64,000 bases of DNA from positions 19,305-83,304 of the forward strand of contig CAYXEK010000006.1 of assembly GCA_964463985.1 (NCBI GenBank), in the 5' to 3' direction. Source of the stretch: JAXGPF01 sp964463985 (GTDB lineage: Bacteria > Verrucomicrobiota > Kiritimatiellia > JAAZAB01). The notes below the pieces were generated by a model, which ran no database searches, was not told the DNA's origin, and worked only from the letters and a program-made list of their open reading frames with translations. Below, one piece after another: positions 18,575 to 27,244 of this stretch. Within the stretch, counting starts at the first letter, position 1. Each line of letters opens with the position of its first letter. The translations under genes and the position numbers were made by a program.

Positions 18575-20115
18575 AAACCGGCAATTGGATCGCCATCCTG
18601 GATTTCGGATCGCAATACACGCAATTGATCGCCCGCCGGATTCGGGAACAAAAGGTCTATTCGGAAATCCTGCGTTTTGACACGCAGGCGGCCAAGCTGC
18701 GCCGGCAGCCGCCCGCCGGTATCATCCTGTCGGGCGGCCCGGCCAGCGTCCTGCAGCCCGGCGCGCCGCGCTGCGATCCGGCCCTGTTTCAAATGGGGCT
18801 GCCGGTGCTGGGCATTTGTTACGGCATGCAACTTACGGCGCATTTGCTCGGCGGCGCCGTGCAACCGGGCGCCGGCGGCGAATACGGTCCGGCTGCCGCC
18901 TCCATTCTCCGCCCCGGGGCGCTCTTCAACCGCCTGCCGCGCCGCATGCGGGTCTGGATGAGCCATGGCGACCAGGTCGTGCAATTGCCCCCGGGCTTTG
19001 ACACCCTGGCCGGCACCGCGGCTTGCCGGCAGGCGGCCATGGCCGACCTGCGCCGGAAAATTTACGGCATCCAATTCCATCCCGAAGTGGTGCACACACC
19101 GCGCGGGGAAGACATCCTCCGCAATTTCCTTTTCGCCATCTGCCGCTGCCGGCCGGACTGGGCCATGGCCCGCTTCGTCCAGGAAACCATCCGCGGCATC
19201 CGCCGGCGTGTCGGCGGCGGGCAGGTCGTCTGCGGCCTGAGCGGCGGCGTGGATTCCGCCGTGACCGCGCTGCTGGTGCACCGTGCCATCGGCCCGCGCC
19301 TGCACTGCATTTTCGTGGATAACGGACTGCTCAGGCACGGCGAAGCCCTCCAGGTTGAGGAAACTTTCGGCCGCCAGTTCGGCTTGAACCTGCGGGTCAT
19401 TGACGCGCGCCGCGAATTTCTGCGGGATTTGCGCGGCGTGGACGACCCCGAGCGCAAGCGCAAATTGATCGGCCGCCGTTTCATCCAGGTGTTCCGCGCG
19501 GCGGCCCGGCGCCTGGGGGAAGTTAAATTTCTGGCCCAGGGCACGCTCTATCCCGACGTGATTGAAAGCTTCTCGCCTGTCGGCGGCCCCTCCGCCACCA
19601 TCAAGAGCCACCACAATGTCGGCGGGTTGCCGGCGAATTTGAAGTTTGAATTGATCGAGCCGCTGCGCGAATTATTCAAGGACGAAGTCCGGCAGGCGGG
19701 GCGCGCCCTGGGCCTCCCGGAAGCCATCCTGGCCCGGCAGCCGTTCCCCGGCCCGGGCCTGGCCGTGCGCATCGTCGGCGCCGTCACCGCGGAGCGGGTG
19801 GAGCTTCTGCAGCAGGCCGACCTGCGGATTCAGCAGGAATTTGAGAAGTACTCCCGGCGCGCGGAAATCTGGCAGGCCTTCGGAGTGCTGCTGCCGGTGA
19901 AAAGCGTCGGCGTCATGGGCGACGGCCGGACTTACGCCAACGCCCTGGTTTTGCGCGCCGTCACCAGCCGCGACGGCATGACCGCCGATTGGGCGCGCCT
20001 GCCGCCGCATCTGCTGGCGCGCATTTCGAACCGCATCATCAACGAAGTGCCCGGAATCAACCGCGTGGTTTACGATATCAGTTCCAAGCCGCCGGCCACG
20101 ATCGAATGGGAATAA
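18571..20115 (+). CDS. guaA: GMP synthase (glutamine-hydrolysing)
   Basis: Converts XMP to GMP using glutamine and ATP, releasing AMP and PPi. The amidotransferase domain has LDFGSQYTQLIARRIRE, nucleophile Cys in GICYGMQL and HPEVVHTPRG. The ATP pyrophosphatase domain has the P-loop SGGVDSAVTALLVH. The C-terminal dimerisation domain ends with the family signature VYDISSKPPATIEWE. 514 residues, full length. Coupled to carA by a 4-base overlap; PPi-type phosphofructokinase follows 13 bases downstream. Confidence 0.97.
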   Translation: MKTGNWIAILDFGSQYTQLIARRIREQKVYSEILRFDTQAAKLRRQPPAGIILSGGPASVLQPGAPRCDPALFQMGLPVLGICYGMQLTAHLLGGAVQPGAGGEYGPAAASILRPGALFNRLPRRMRVWMSHGDQVVQLPPGFDTLAGTAACRQAAMADLRRKIYGIQFHPEVVHTPRGEDILRNFLFAICRCRPDWAMARFVQETIRGIRRRVGGGQVVCGLSGGVDSAVTALLVHRAIGPRLHCIFVDNGLLRHGEALQVEETFGRQFGLNLRVIDARREFLRDLRGVDDPERKRKLIGRRFIQVFRAAARRLGEVKFLAQGTLYPDVIESFSPVGGPSATIKSHHNVGGLPANLKFELIEPLRELFKDEVRQAGRALGLPEAILARQPFPGPGLAVRIVGAVTAERVELLQQADLRIQQEFEKYSRRAEIWQAFGVLLPVKSVGVMGDGRTYANALVLRAVTSRDGMTADWARLPPHLLARISNRIINEVPGINRVVYDISSKPPATIEWE

Positions 20116-20128
20116 TGCCGGAGATGCC

Positions 20129-21430
20129 ATGCCGAAAAACGTGATCGTTGCCCAGTCCGGCGGGCCATCGCCGGTCATCAATAATTCCCTGCGCGGCGCA
20201 CTGGAAGCCTGCCGCGATTATCCCACCGTGTTTGGCCGCGTTTACGGCGCCTGGCACGGCATCGAAGGCGTGCTCCGGGAAGAATTGCTGGATATGTCCG
20301 CCCAGGATCCCCGTGAAATCGCGCTGCTCGCCCGGACGCCCGCCGCCGGGGCCATCGGCACCTGCCGCTACAAGTTGAAAGAACGCCAGCAGGAGGATTA
20401 TCGGCGGGTGGTGGAAGTTTTCAAGGCGCACGACATAGGGTTTTTCTTTTACATCGGCGGGAACGATTCCATGGACACCGCCCACAAATTAAGCCGGGTG
20501 GCCCATAACCAGGGACTGGAATTGATTGCCGCCGGCATCCCCAAGACGATTGATAACGACGTGGGCGACCAGGAATTCAAGCTGATTGACCACACTCCCG
20601 GTTACGGCTCGGCGGCGCGCTACTGGGCTTGCAGCATCCAGAATGCCAACGAGGAAAACGCCGGCTCCTGCACTTCCAGCCCGGTGCTGGTGCTGCAAAT
20701 CATGGGGCGCAAAATCGGGTTTCTCCCGGCCGCGGCCCGGCTGGCCGACCCGGACCGCGCAATGCCGCTGCAAATCTACCTGCCGGAGGCCGGCTGGACG
20801 CTGCCGGAACTGGCGGAAAACGTAAACGCCGAATTAAAGCGCCGCGGCCGCTGCATTGTCGCCGTCAGCGAGGGTTTTGACGCCGGCGACATCGGCCCCG
20901 TGCACGACGATTTCGGCCACATTGAATACGGCGCCAGCCGGTCCAATGTCCAGCAGGTGGTGGTGAATTACCTCAATTCCCATAAGCTGGCGGCGCGCGG
21001 ACTGGTTTTCGGGCAAATATCCGGCACCGACCAGCGCACCACCAGCCTGCATGCCTCGGTGGTGGACCTGGAGGAAGCTTACCAGGTCGGCCGGCATGCC
21101 GTTGAAATCGCCGCGTGCGCCGGCAATGGCTGGATGGCCACCATCCTGCGGCAACCCGGGCCCGGCTATTCCGTGCGCTACGATAAAGCGCCGCTGGAAT
21201 TGGCGGCCAACAGCGAACGCCGCCTGCCGGCCGCCTGGATAGCGCCCAACCGGCTGGACGTGACGGATGAGTTTGTTCAATATGCCCGTCCGTTGATCGG
21301 CGATGCCTGGAATCCGGTCCCGCTGGAAAACGGGTTGCAGCGGTTCGCCCGGCTGCATCAAGTCTTCGCCCCGCAAAAATGCCCCGCTTACATTCCCGAA
21401 GCATGGCGGGCACCGAAGGCGCGGGGTTAA
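20129..21430 (+). CDS. pfp: Diphosphate-dependent 6-phosphofructokinase
   Basis: Interconverts fructose 6-phosphate and fructose 1,6-bisphosphate. N-terminal loop IVAQSGGPSPVINNSLRG, the GGND variant in YIGGNDSMDTA and Lys in IPKTIDNDV. The Asn/Asp change and the Lys of PKTIDND are the known marks of PPi-dependent rather than ATP-dependent enzymes, so the PPi form is a strong family inference. 433 residues. It lies 13 bases after guaA, whose reaction releases PPi. GGAGATGCC precedes the ATG. bioF follows closely. Confidence 0.92.
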   Translation: MPKNVIVAQSGGPSPVINNSLRGALEACRDYPTVFGRVYGAWHGIEGVLREELLDMSAQDPREIALLARTPAAGAIGTCRYKLKERQQEDYRRVVEVFKAHDIGFFFYIGGNDSMDTAHKLSRVAHNQGLELIAAGIPKTIDNDVGDQEFKLIDHTPGYGSAARYWACSIQNANEENAGSCTSSPVLVLQIMGRKIGFLPAAARLADPDRAMPLQIYLPEAGWTLPELAENVNAELKRRGRCIVAVSEGFDAGDIGPVHDDFGHIEYGASRSNVQQVVVNYLNSHKLAARGLVFGQISGTDQRTTSLHASVVDLEEAYQVGRHAVEIAACAGNGWMATILRQPGPGYSVRYDKAPLELAANSERRLPAAWIAPNRLDVTDEFVQYARPLIGDAWNPVPLENGLQRFARLHQVFAPQKCPAYIPEAWRAPKARG

Positions 21431-21462
21431 TCATCGCGGCCCAGGCAACAGCGAGCGGCGCC

Positions 21463-22623
21463 ATGCGCAATGAAAACTGGATTGCGGACGAACTGGATCA
21501 ATTGCGGCGGGCGGGATTGGAACGGCAATTGCGCGAAATTCCGCTGCCCGGCGCGCGGCCCGGCGACGGCGCGCAGCTTCTAAATTTCGCCAGCAATGAT
21601 TACCTGGGACTCTGCCGGGCCCCGGAAGTGGTGGCCGCCACGCAAGCCGCCGCCGCGCGCTGGGGCGCCGGCGCCGCGGCTTCCCGCCTCGTGACCGGCA
21701 CGCTGCCGGTCCATACCATGCTGGAAGAACGGTTGGCGTCCTTGAAGGGCTATCCGGCCGCCGTCCTGTTCGGCAGCGGCTACATGGCCAACCTGGGCAT
21801 CATCTCCGCCATTGCCGGACGGCGCGATTGGGTGGTGGCGGACCGGTTGGCGCATGCGAGCATGCTGGATGCCGCCATCCTCAGCCGGGCGGAACTGCGT
21901 CGTTTCCGCCACAATGATCCGCAACACCTGGAAGAAATTCTCCGGCAGCGTCCGGCCGGCGCGCGCTGCCTGGTGTTGACGGAGTCGGTTTTCAGCATGG
22001 AAGGCGATTGCGCACCGCTGCGGGAAATTGCCGCCGCGGCCGCCGCGCATGGCGCCATGCTGCTGGTGGACGAAGCGCATGCTACCGGTGTTTTCGGACC
22101 GGGCGGCGCCGGCCTGGCCGCCGAGCTGAACCTGAATGGCGCCATCAATATCTCCATGGGCACGTTGAGCAAGGCGCTGGGATCTTACGGAGGATTTTGC
22201 GCCTGCTCCGCCGGCATGCGCAACCTGCTGATCAACCGCGCGCGCGCATTGATTTTCAGCACCGCGCCGCCGCCGCCGGCGGCGGGCGCGGCCCTGGCGG
22301 CCATGGACTTCCTGGCCGCGCATCCCAACGCCGGCCGGGAACTGCTCGCGCGCGCCGCCGGATTCCGCGCACGCCTGCAAGGGGCGGGATTCAATACCGG
22401 CGGATCGAACAGTCAAATTGTGCCGGTGATTCTCGGCGATAACCGCCGCGCGCTGGACGCCGCCGCCGCCTTGCGCCGCATGGGAATCCTGGCGCCGGCC
22501 ATCCGGCCGCCGACCGTGCCCGCCGGCTCTGCCCGGATTCGTTTCAGCGTCACTCTCGCCCATGCTCCCGCCGACCTGGAAAAGGCCGCCGACGCCCTGG
22601 CTGCAATTGTCCGGCCGGCTTGA
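21463..22623 (+). CDS. bioF: 8-amino-7-oxononanoate synthase-like PLP enzyme
   Basis: Alpha-oxoamine synthase that condenses an acyl-CoA or acyl-ACP with an amino acid, most likely pimeloyl thioester and alanine in biotin synthesis. FASNDYLGLCRAPEV, GSGYMANLGIISAI, DEAHATGVFGPGGAG and the PLP lysine in MGTLSKALGSYGGF are seen. 386 residues from the ATG at 21463, the family length; an earlier in-frame ATG at 21379 would overlap the previous gene. No other bio gene is nearby, so a KBL or sphingolipid-type relative is possible. Its last 74 bases are antisense to the dimer glycosylase gene. Confidence 0.85.
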   Translation: MRNENWIADELDQLRRAGLERQLREIPLPGARPGDGAQLLNFASNDYLGLCRAPEVVAATQAAAARWGAGAAASRLVTGTLPVHTMLEERLASLKGYPAAVLFGSGYMANLGIISAIAGRRDWVVADRLAHASMLDAAILSRAELRRFRHNDPQHLEEILRQRPAGARCLVLTESVFSMEGDCAPLREIAAAAAAHGAMLLVDEAHATGVFGPGGAGLAAELNLNGAINISMGTLSKALGSYGGFCACSAGMRNLLINRARALIFSTAPPPPAAGAALAAMDFLAAHPNAGRELLARAAGFRARLQGAGFNTGGSNSQIVPVILGDNRRALDAAAALRRMGILAPAIRPPTVPAGSARIRFSVTLAHAPADLEKAADALAAIVRPA

Positions 22624-23047
22624 TTGACTCCCATTCCGCTATGCCGCCGGGCACGACCCGGAACAACGGATGAGGACGCGGATGCGCGAGCATGCGCCAG
22701 CGGGCCGGCCACCGCAGGTCGCGCGCCCGGAGTTTCCGGAGCAGATGCGCCCATTCATAGGCCAACTGACCCCGGCTGACCGCCAGCGCGCCCGGCATAT
22801 TGCCCGGCCCGATTTTGCCGGCATCGAACCGGTACCCCCGGCGCGCCGCTTCCGCCTGGATCGCCCGCAGGTAAACCGCAATGCATTGGATCGCCGCGCC
22901 CGAGTCCCGGAAACGCCGCAACTGGGGATGGCGCGTATAGCCGCGGGTCCGCCCGGCCAGCACTGCCTGCGCCAGCAACCCTTCGCGCCATACCGCCGTC
23001 AATCCCTTCTGATCGAGATACCGCGGATGCAAGGACCAAAGCCGCAT
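22550..23047 (-). CDS. Pyrimidine-dimer DNA glycosylase/endonuclease V-like protein
   Basis: 165 residues. MRLWSLHPRYLDQKGLTAVW, GLLAQAVLAGRTRGY, RHPQLRRF, RGYRFDAGKI and HPLFRVVPGGIAEWE match bacterial relatives of T4 endonuclease V, a UV-dimer glycosylase-lyase. Relatives usually end soon after the last motif; here about 25 further residues run into DNA antisense to bioF. GGAGG stands 8 bases before the ATG. It is 24 bases downstream of the SRAP gene on the same strand and starts the repair-gene run. The activity is known for the family name only; these short bacterial forms are little characterised. Confidence 0.82.
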   Translation of the reverse strand: MRLWSLHPRYLDQKGLTAVWREGLLAQAVLAGRTRGYTRHPQLRRFRDSGAAIQCIAVYLRAIQAEAARRGYRFDAGKIGPGNMPGALAVSRGQLAYEWAHLLRKLRARDLRWPARWRMLAHPRPHPLFRVVPGGIAEWESIKPAGQLQPGRRRPFPGRREHGRE

Positions 23048-23071
23048 ACAGTTTGCCTCCAGTGGCCGGGA

Positions 23072-23707
23072 TCAAAGCAATTCCAATTGCGCCGCCGGCG
23101 GCGGCGCCAGCGGCGCCGCCCGCATGCCGGCCGGCGGATAAGGCTGCAGCAGCCGCCCGGGATCGGAAGTTTCCTGATCGAGCCAGGCCGACCAGGACTC
23201 CGGCGGCAGGATCGCCGGCATGCGGTCATGCAGGGGGAGTACGACGGCGTTGGCCGGCACGGTCAAAATAGTGCAACTGCGCAATTCGCCGCCTTCCCGG
23301 TCGCTCTCAATTTCCCACAAACCGGCGAACACCATGGGCGCACCCGGCAGGTCAATGAAATACGGCAGGCTGCGTCCGCCGGCCTTCTGCCATTCGTAAA
23401 AGCCATCGGCGGGAATCAGGCAACGGCGGCGGCGGAAAGCGCCGCGGAATGACGGTTTTACCGCGGCTGTCTCGGCCCGCGCGTTGAACAGCAGTCTGCC
23501 TGCGGCCGGTTTCGCAGCCCAGGGCGGCGTGAATCCCCAGCGCAGCCATGCGAATGCGGCGCGGCCGGCCGGCGCATCGCGCACCGCCGCGCAAACCGTC
23601 ATGGAGGGCGCGATGTTGCAACGCGGCTCGAAATCCGCCGGCGGCGCCGCATCCAGCAGGTCCGCCAGTATTTCCGGGATTTTAGAGCAGGCATACCTTC
23701 CGCACAT
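23072..23707 (-). CDS. SOS response-associated peptidase (SRAP, HMCES/YedK family)
   Basis: Binds abasic sites in single-stranded DNA through a covalent link to Cys2. The start at 23707 gives MCGRYACS with Cys2 in place, which decides against the longer frame. The family Asn lies in RCNIAPS, the Glu in ADGFYEW and the His in LHDRMPAIL. 211 residues. It lies between the dimer glycosylase (24 bases downstream) and umuC (about 50 bases upstream), consistent with a DNA-damage role. Confidence 0.93.
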   Translation of the reverse strand: MCGRYACSKIPEILADLLDAAPPADFEPRCNIAPSMTVCAAVRDAPAGRAAFAWLRWGFTPPWAAKPAAGRLLFNARAETAAVKPSFRGAFRRRRCLIPADGFYEWQKAGGRSLPYFIDLPGAPMVFAGLWEIESDREGGELRSCTILTVPANAVVLPLHDRMPAILPPESWSAWLDQETSDPGRLLQPYPPAGMRAAPLAPPPAAQLELL

Positions 23708-23758
23708 GGCTAAACTCCGCAAAGCTGTTTCATTGCCGCCGCCGGCATTGGCGGCCGA

Positions 23759-25027
23759 TCATCCTGCCGCAGCCCGGGGCAATTCGTCCCAGCGCGTGGT
23801 GTAGCGCGGACTGCGCATGTCCGCGCGCAGGGACCAGGTCCGCTGAATTCCCTGGGCGGCGAAAGCGACGGTATCGCGGCCCAGCCCGCGGTTCAACCGG
23901 TCCACGGCCTCCATCAACGCCCGGTCGCGCTCCGGATGCGCAGACGACGCGAACAAGTCGCCCTGGACGGCCCGGCTGTCCTGCAGGTCCAGCAGGATCA
24001 CGCCCGCCTTCTTGTACAAGTAACCCCGGCGGTAAATACGCCGCAAGCCGGACAATGCCGCGCCGATGATGGCGCCGGTATGAGCGGCCGGGACGGGGAA
24101 TTCCGCCGACCAGGCATTGGCATACTGCGCGGCGCCGGTGTCAAATCCGTCGGTGCGCAGATACACATAAATGCCGCCGGCGGCGCTGCCCTGCGCGCGC
24201 AGTTTTTCCGCAGCGCGCACAGCGTAACAGGACACCGCTTCTTCCAGGTCGGCCAGGGACTCCACGCGGCGCCCAAAGGATCGGGAAACCGATATGTTTT
24301 TTTTGGGCGGCGGCGCGTCTTCCAATTCGAGGCAGACTTCGCCTCGCAATTCCCGCGCCAGTTTTTCAAGCACGATGGAAAACCCGCGGCGGAGCATGCC
24401 CGGGTCGGCATCGCGAAGCTGCCCGGCGGTGCGGATGCCCAGCCGGCGCAAGCGCGTCCCCCACCCGGCCGACACTCCCCAGATTTCTTCGACCGGCAGG
24501 CCGTCCAACTCACGGCGCTGGTCCGCAGGATCAAGCAAGACCCGCACTCCTCCCGGCAGGCGCTTGGCGCAATGGTTGGCCGCCTTGGCCAGGGTCTTCG
24601 TCGGGGCAATTCCCATTGAAACAGGGATGCCGGTCCACTGCCGTACCATCTGCACCAGCCGGCGTCCGAAATCTTCATCCGCCGCGGCGCGGATGCCGGT
24701 AAAGTCCAGGAACGCCTCGTCAATGGAATACACTTCCAAACGCGGCGCCCAGCGCGCCAGGACATCCATGACGCGCCGGCTCATATCACCGTAAAGCGCG
24801 TAGTTGGAGGAAAACACCGCCACCCCGGCGCGCCGGCAGAGCGGGCGCACCTGGAAGTAAGGCGCGCCCATGGCGATGCCCAGCGCCTTGGCCTCGGCGG
24901 AGCGCGCTACCACGCAGCCGTCGTTGTTGGACAGCACCACCACGGGGCGGGCGCGCAGCTCCGGCCGGAACACTTTTTCGCAGGCGGCGTAAAAACTGTT
25001 GCAATCAGCCAGTCCAAAGATGCGCAT
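23759..25027 (-). CDS. umuC: DNA polymerase V catalytic subunit (UmuC-like Y-family polymerase)
   Basis: Translesion DNA polymerase. The catalytic carboxylates lie in LADCNSFYAACEKVF and VYSIDEAFLDF, with VLSNNDGCVVARS as in UmuC. The helix-hairpin-helix region (VEEIWGVSAGWGTRLRRLGI) and a little-finger domain follow, and a UmuC-type C-terminal domain ends near RTWSLRADMRSPRYTT. 422 residues from the ATG at 25027, preceded by AGGGGGG; a TTG six codons upstream is less likely. umuD ends 15 bases upstream, giving a umuDC operon. Confidence 0.94.
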   Translation of the reverse strand: MRIFGLADCNSFYAACEKVFRPELRARPVVVLSNNDGCVVARSAEAKALGIAMGAPYFQVRPLCRRAGVAVFSSNYALYGDMSRRVMDVLARWAPRLEVYSIDEAFLDFTGIRAAADEDFGRRLVQMVRQWTGIPVSMGIAPTKTLAKAANHCAKRLPGGVRVLLDPADQRRELDGLPVEEIWGVSAGWGTRLRRLGIRTAGQLRDADPGMLRRGFSIVLEKLARELRGEVCLELEDAPPPKKNISVSRSFGRRVESLADLEEAVSCYAVRAAEKLRAQGSAAGGIYVYLRTDGFDTGAAQYANAWSAEFPVPAAHTGAIIGAALSGLRRIYRRGYLYKKAGVILLDLQDSRAVQGDLFASSAHPERDRALMEAVDRLNRGLGRDTVAFAAQGIQRTWSLRADMRSPRYTTRWDELPRAAAG

Positions 25028-25041
25028 CGCGCCCCCCTGCT

Positions 25042-25491
25042 TCAAACCTGGTGGATGGCGTATTTTACCACGCCCCAGATGTCCAGTTGCATTTCGCCCG
25101 CCAGGCGGATCGGCGGAAAGGCGGGATTGGCGGCGCGCAATTCCACCTGCCCGTTGCGCTTCCAGATGCGCTTGACGGTCAACTCGCCGTTCAACACCGC
25201 AATCACCACGCTGCCGTTTTGCGGTTCCAGGCTGCGGTCCACCACCAGCAAATCGTTGGGAAAGATGCCGGCGTCGCGCATGCTTTCACCCGTAACGCGC
25301 ACGAAAAAAGTCGCCGCCGGATTGCGCACCAGGTGTTCGTTCAAGTCGAGGGCGCCTTCCATGTAATCATCCGCCGGGGAAGGAAATCCCGCGGCAACCT
25401 TGGCGCCGAAAAGCGGCCGCGGACAAATCACCGCGGCGCGGGCCGGATGAATCGCGGCAATTACGGCATTTGGCTTGGATTTGCGTCGCAT
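25042..25491 (-). CDS. umuD: UmuD-like autoproteolytic subunit of DNA polymerase V
   Basis: LexA-like S24 peptidase of 149 residues. The probable cleavage bond is the Ala-Gly in KVAAGFPSP; the catalytic Ser is in VTGESMRDAGI and the Lys in GELTVKRIW. The N-terminal tail is somewhat longer than in E. coli UmuD. Immediately upstream of umuC. A GC hairpin (GCGGCCGCC / GGCGGCCGC at 25507-25515 and 25526-25534) lies in the short gap to the amidohydrolase gene. I see no convincing LexA operator upstream of the start. Confidence 0.93.
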   Translation of the reverse strand: MRRKSKPNAVIAAIHPARAAVICPRPLFGAKVAAGFPSPADDYMEGALDLNEHLVRNPAATFFVRVTGESMRDAGIFPNDLLVVDRSLEPQNGSVVIAVLNGELTVKRIWKRNGQVELRAANPAFPPIRLAGEMQLDIWGVVKYAIHQV

Positions 25492-25548
25492 GGCTGTGTT
25501 CCCGCCGCGGCCGCCAGCGCATCGCGGCGGCCGCCGGCCTGTCTTTAT

Positions 25549-26355
25549 TTATGCCATCCCGGCAAGCGATGCCAGCAGGCGCGCGGCATTGCCGCCGAGC
25601 AGCATTCCCTCGCGCGGCGCCCCAAGGTCCAGCCGGCGGACCAGGGCTATCGCCCGGGCCTGGTCGGCCCAGGGCGAGTCCGTGCCGAACAGCAGGCGTT
25701 CCGCGGGATGGCCCAGCAACAACTCGCGCGCGGAACCGGCGTCCATGCACTCCAGCGAAAAAGCGGTGTCAATCCAGATCGGCTGACCAAGCAAATGCCG
25801 GCGCACTTCTTCCCAATCGCACCATGCTCCGCAATGGGTGCTGATGAAGCAAAGGCCGGGAAACCGCCGGACGACGTGCATGATCCGGCGCGGGTCCGCC
25901 CGGCGGTCGCGGGGATAGGCCATGTCAAAACCCGTATGGCTGAAAATCGCCAGGCCGCAGCCGTGGGCGGTTTCGTAAATCGGATCAAGCTCCGGAGCAT
26001 CCAGCGTAAAATCCTGGTAGTAAGGGTGCAGCTTGATGCCGCGGAACCCCGCATCGCGAATGCGCCGGATATTTTCCGCCGCCGCCGGGTCGGCGGGATG
26101 CACCGATGGAAACGGAATGATGCGATCGGAGCGGATTTTTTCCGACCACTGCAGGATCGGCAGAAATTGCGCCGGGCGCGTGGCAATCGAATGCACCACC
26201 GAGCGGGCAATGCCGGCGGCATCCATGGATTCCAGGAGCGCCTTGACCGTTCCGTTCAAAAACCCGCGGGTAGCGGCGCCGGCCTCAAGCGCGGCCATGG
26301 CGCGGGGCGCAATGGCATCGGCAAATGCATGCGTATGAAAGTCAATGATTTCCAT
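25549..26355 (-). CDS. Amidohydrolase family protein (amidohydrolase 2)
   Basis: 268-residue metal-dependent TIM-barrel hydrolase or decarboxylase. Metal motif DFHTHAFAD at the N-terminus, GIKLHPYYQDF, IFSHTGFDM, FISTHCGAW and the Asp of LLFGTDSPWADQ. The start overlaps the end of fpg by 14 bases, so it is translationally coupled to it. It lies inside the DNA-repair run without an evident link. Substrate unknown. Confidence 0.85.
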   Translation of the reverse strand: MEIIDFHTHAFADAIAPRAMAALEAGAATRGFLNGTVKALLESMDAAGIARSVVHSIATRPAQFLPILQWSEKIRSDRIIPFPSVHPADPAAAENIRRIRDAGFRGIKLHPYYQDFTLDAPELDPIYETAHGCGLAIFSHTGFDMAYPRDRRADPRRIMHVVRRFPGLCFISTHCGAWCDWEEVRRHLLGQPIWIDTAFSLECMDAGSARELLLGHPAERLLFGTDSPWADQARAIALVRRLDLGAPREGMLLGGNAARLLASLAGMA

Positions 26356-27178
26356 TTTGGCAAACCGGACAAATATGCGTGCCGCGCTGCGCCACTACCA
26401 ACCTTTGAATCACGCCCCCGCACCGCCGGCAAGGCTGGCCGGCGCGGTGAAACACCTGCAGCCAGCGTTGATGTCCGCCCTGCCGGCCGGAAACCAGCTT
26501 GAAATTGCCCAACCCCTCGCCCAGCGTCGTGCCGCCATGGCGAATGCCCTGCGACAAAACCCGCCGGATAGCCAGGCGGAGGCGTCCCGCTTCCGCAGCG
26601 GTCAGGCTGTCCGCCCGGCGCAATGGCCCCAGCCGCGCCGCCCAGAGCGCTTCGTCCACGTAAATATTGCCCAATCCCGCCAGGAACTTCTGGTCCAGCA
26701 ACAACGGCTTCAGTCGGCGCGCGGTGCGGCGCAACTTCCCGCGCAGCCAGACGGCGGAAAAATTCCGTGAAAGCGGTTCCGGCCCCAGATGCGCCAAAAC
26801 TGCCTCCGGACGGTCGGTCACCAGCCAGCGTCCGAACTTGCGGGTATCGCGGCAACGCAATTCCAGTCCGCCGTCCAAGCCGATCACCAGGTGTTGATGC
26901 CGGTCGCGCGGCGCGGCGGCGGGCAGCGCCGCCAACTGGCCGGTCATCCGTAAATGCCCCAGCAAGGTCACCCCACCGGAGAGACTGATGATCATGTACT
27001 TGGCGCGGCGCCCCACGGCCGTAATGCGGCGGCCCTCCAGCCGGCGCGCAAATTCCGCCGGCGTCAACGGCGCCACCATGGGCGGGCAGTCAACCCGGAC
27101 CCGGCGGATTATGCGCCCGGACAGTTTGAGCGCCTGCAAACCGCGCACCACTGTTTCAACTTCCGGCAATTCAGGCAT
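26342..27178 (-). CDS. mutM: Formamidopyrimidine-DNA glycosylase
   Basis: Base-excision repair of 8-oxoguanine and formamidopyrimidines. The start at 27178 gives MPELPEVETVVRGL, placing the catalytic Pro and Glu at the mature N-terminus; the ORF has three extra codons upstream. It also shows LLGHLRMTGQL, the H2TH segment FLAGLGNIYVDEALW and a C-terminal zinc finger CRRCGG ... CPVC. 278 residues, full length. It follows the RRM gene and its terminator on the same strand, so its promoter is probably read through or lies in the last bases of the gap. Confidence 0.96.
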   Translation of the reverse strand: MPELPEVETVVRGLQALKLSGRIIRRVRVDCPPMVAPLTPAEFARRLEGRRITAVGRRAKYMIISLSGGVTLLGHLRMTGQLAALPAAAPRDRHQHLVIGLDGGLELRCRDTRKFGRWLVTDRPEAVLAHLGPEPLSRNFSAVWLRGKLRRTARRLKPLLLDQKFLAGLGNIYVDEALWAARLGPLRRADSLTAAEAGRLRLAIRRVLSQGIRHGGTTLGEGLGNFKLVSGRQGGHQRWLQVFHRAGQPCRRCGGVIQRLVVAQRGTHICPVCQNGNH

Positions 27179-27185
27179 GGCAGGC

Positions 27186-27224
27186 AAAAAAAATGCGCCG
27201 GCGCGGTTGTAACCCGCCGGCGCA
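27186..27224 (-). terminator. Rho-independent terminator after the RRM gene
   Basis: Perfect 10-bp stem TGCGCCGGCG / CGCCGGCGCA (27194-27203 and 27215-27224) with an 11-base loop. On the minus strand it is directly followed by eight U residues (the A-run at 27186-27193). It lies 20 bases past the stop of the RRM gene and ends 8 bases before the fpg start codon. Confidence 0.92.
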
Positions 27225-27244
27225 CAAGGTCAAAAATGATTTAA

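Noticed and set aside
25492..25548. LexA operator before umuD
   Set aside because: The short region is a GC-rich hairpin with no recognisable SOS box of the known bacterial types.
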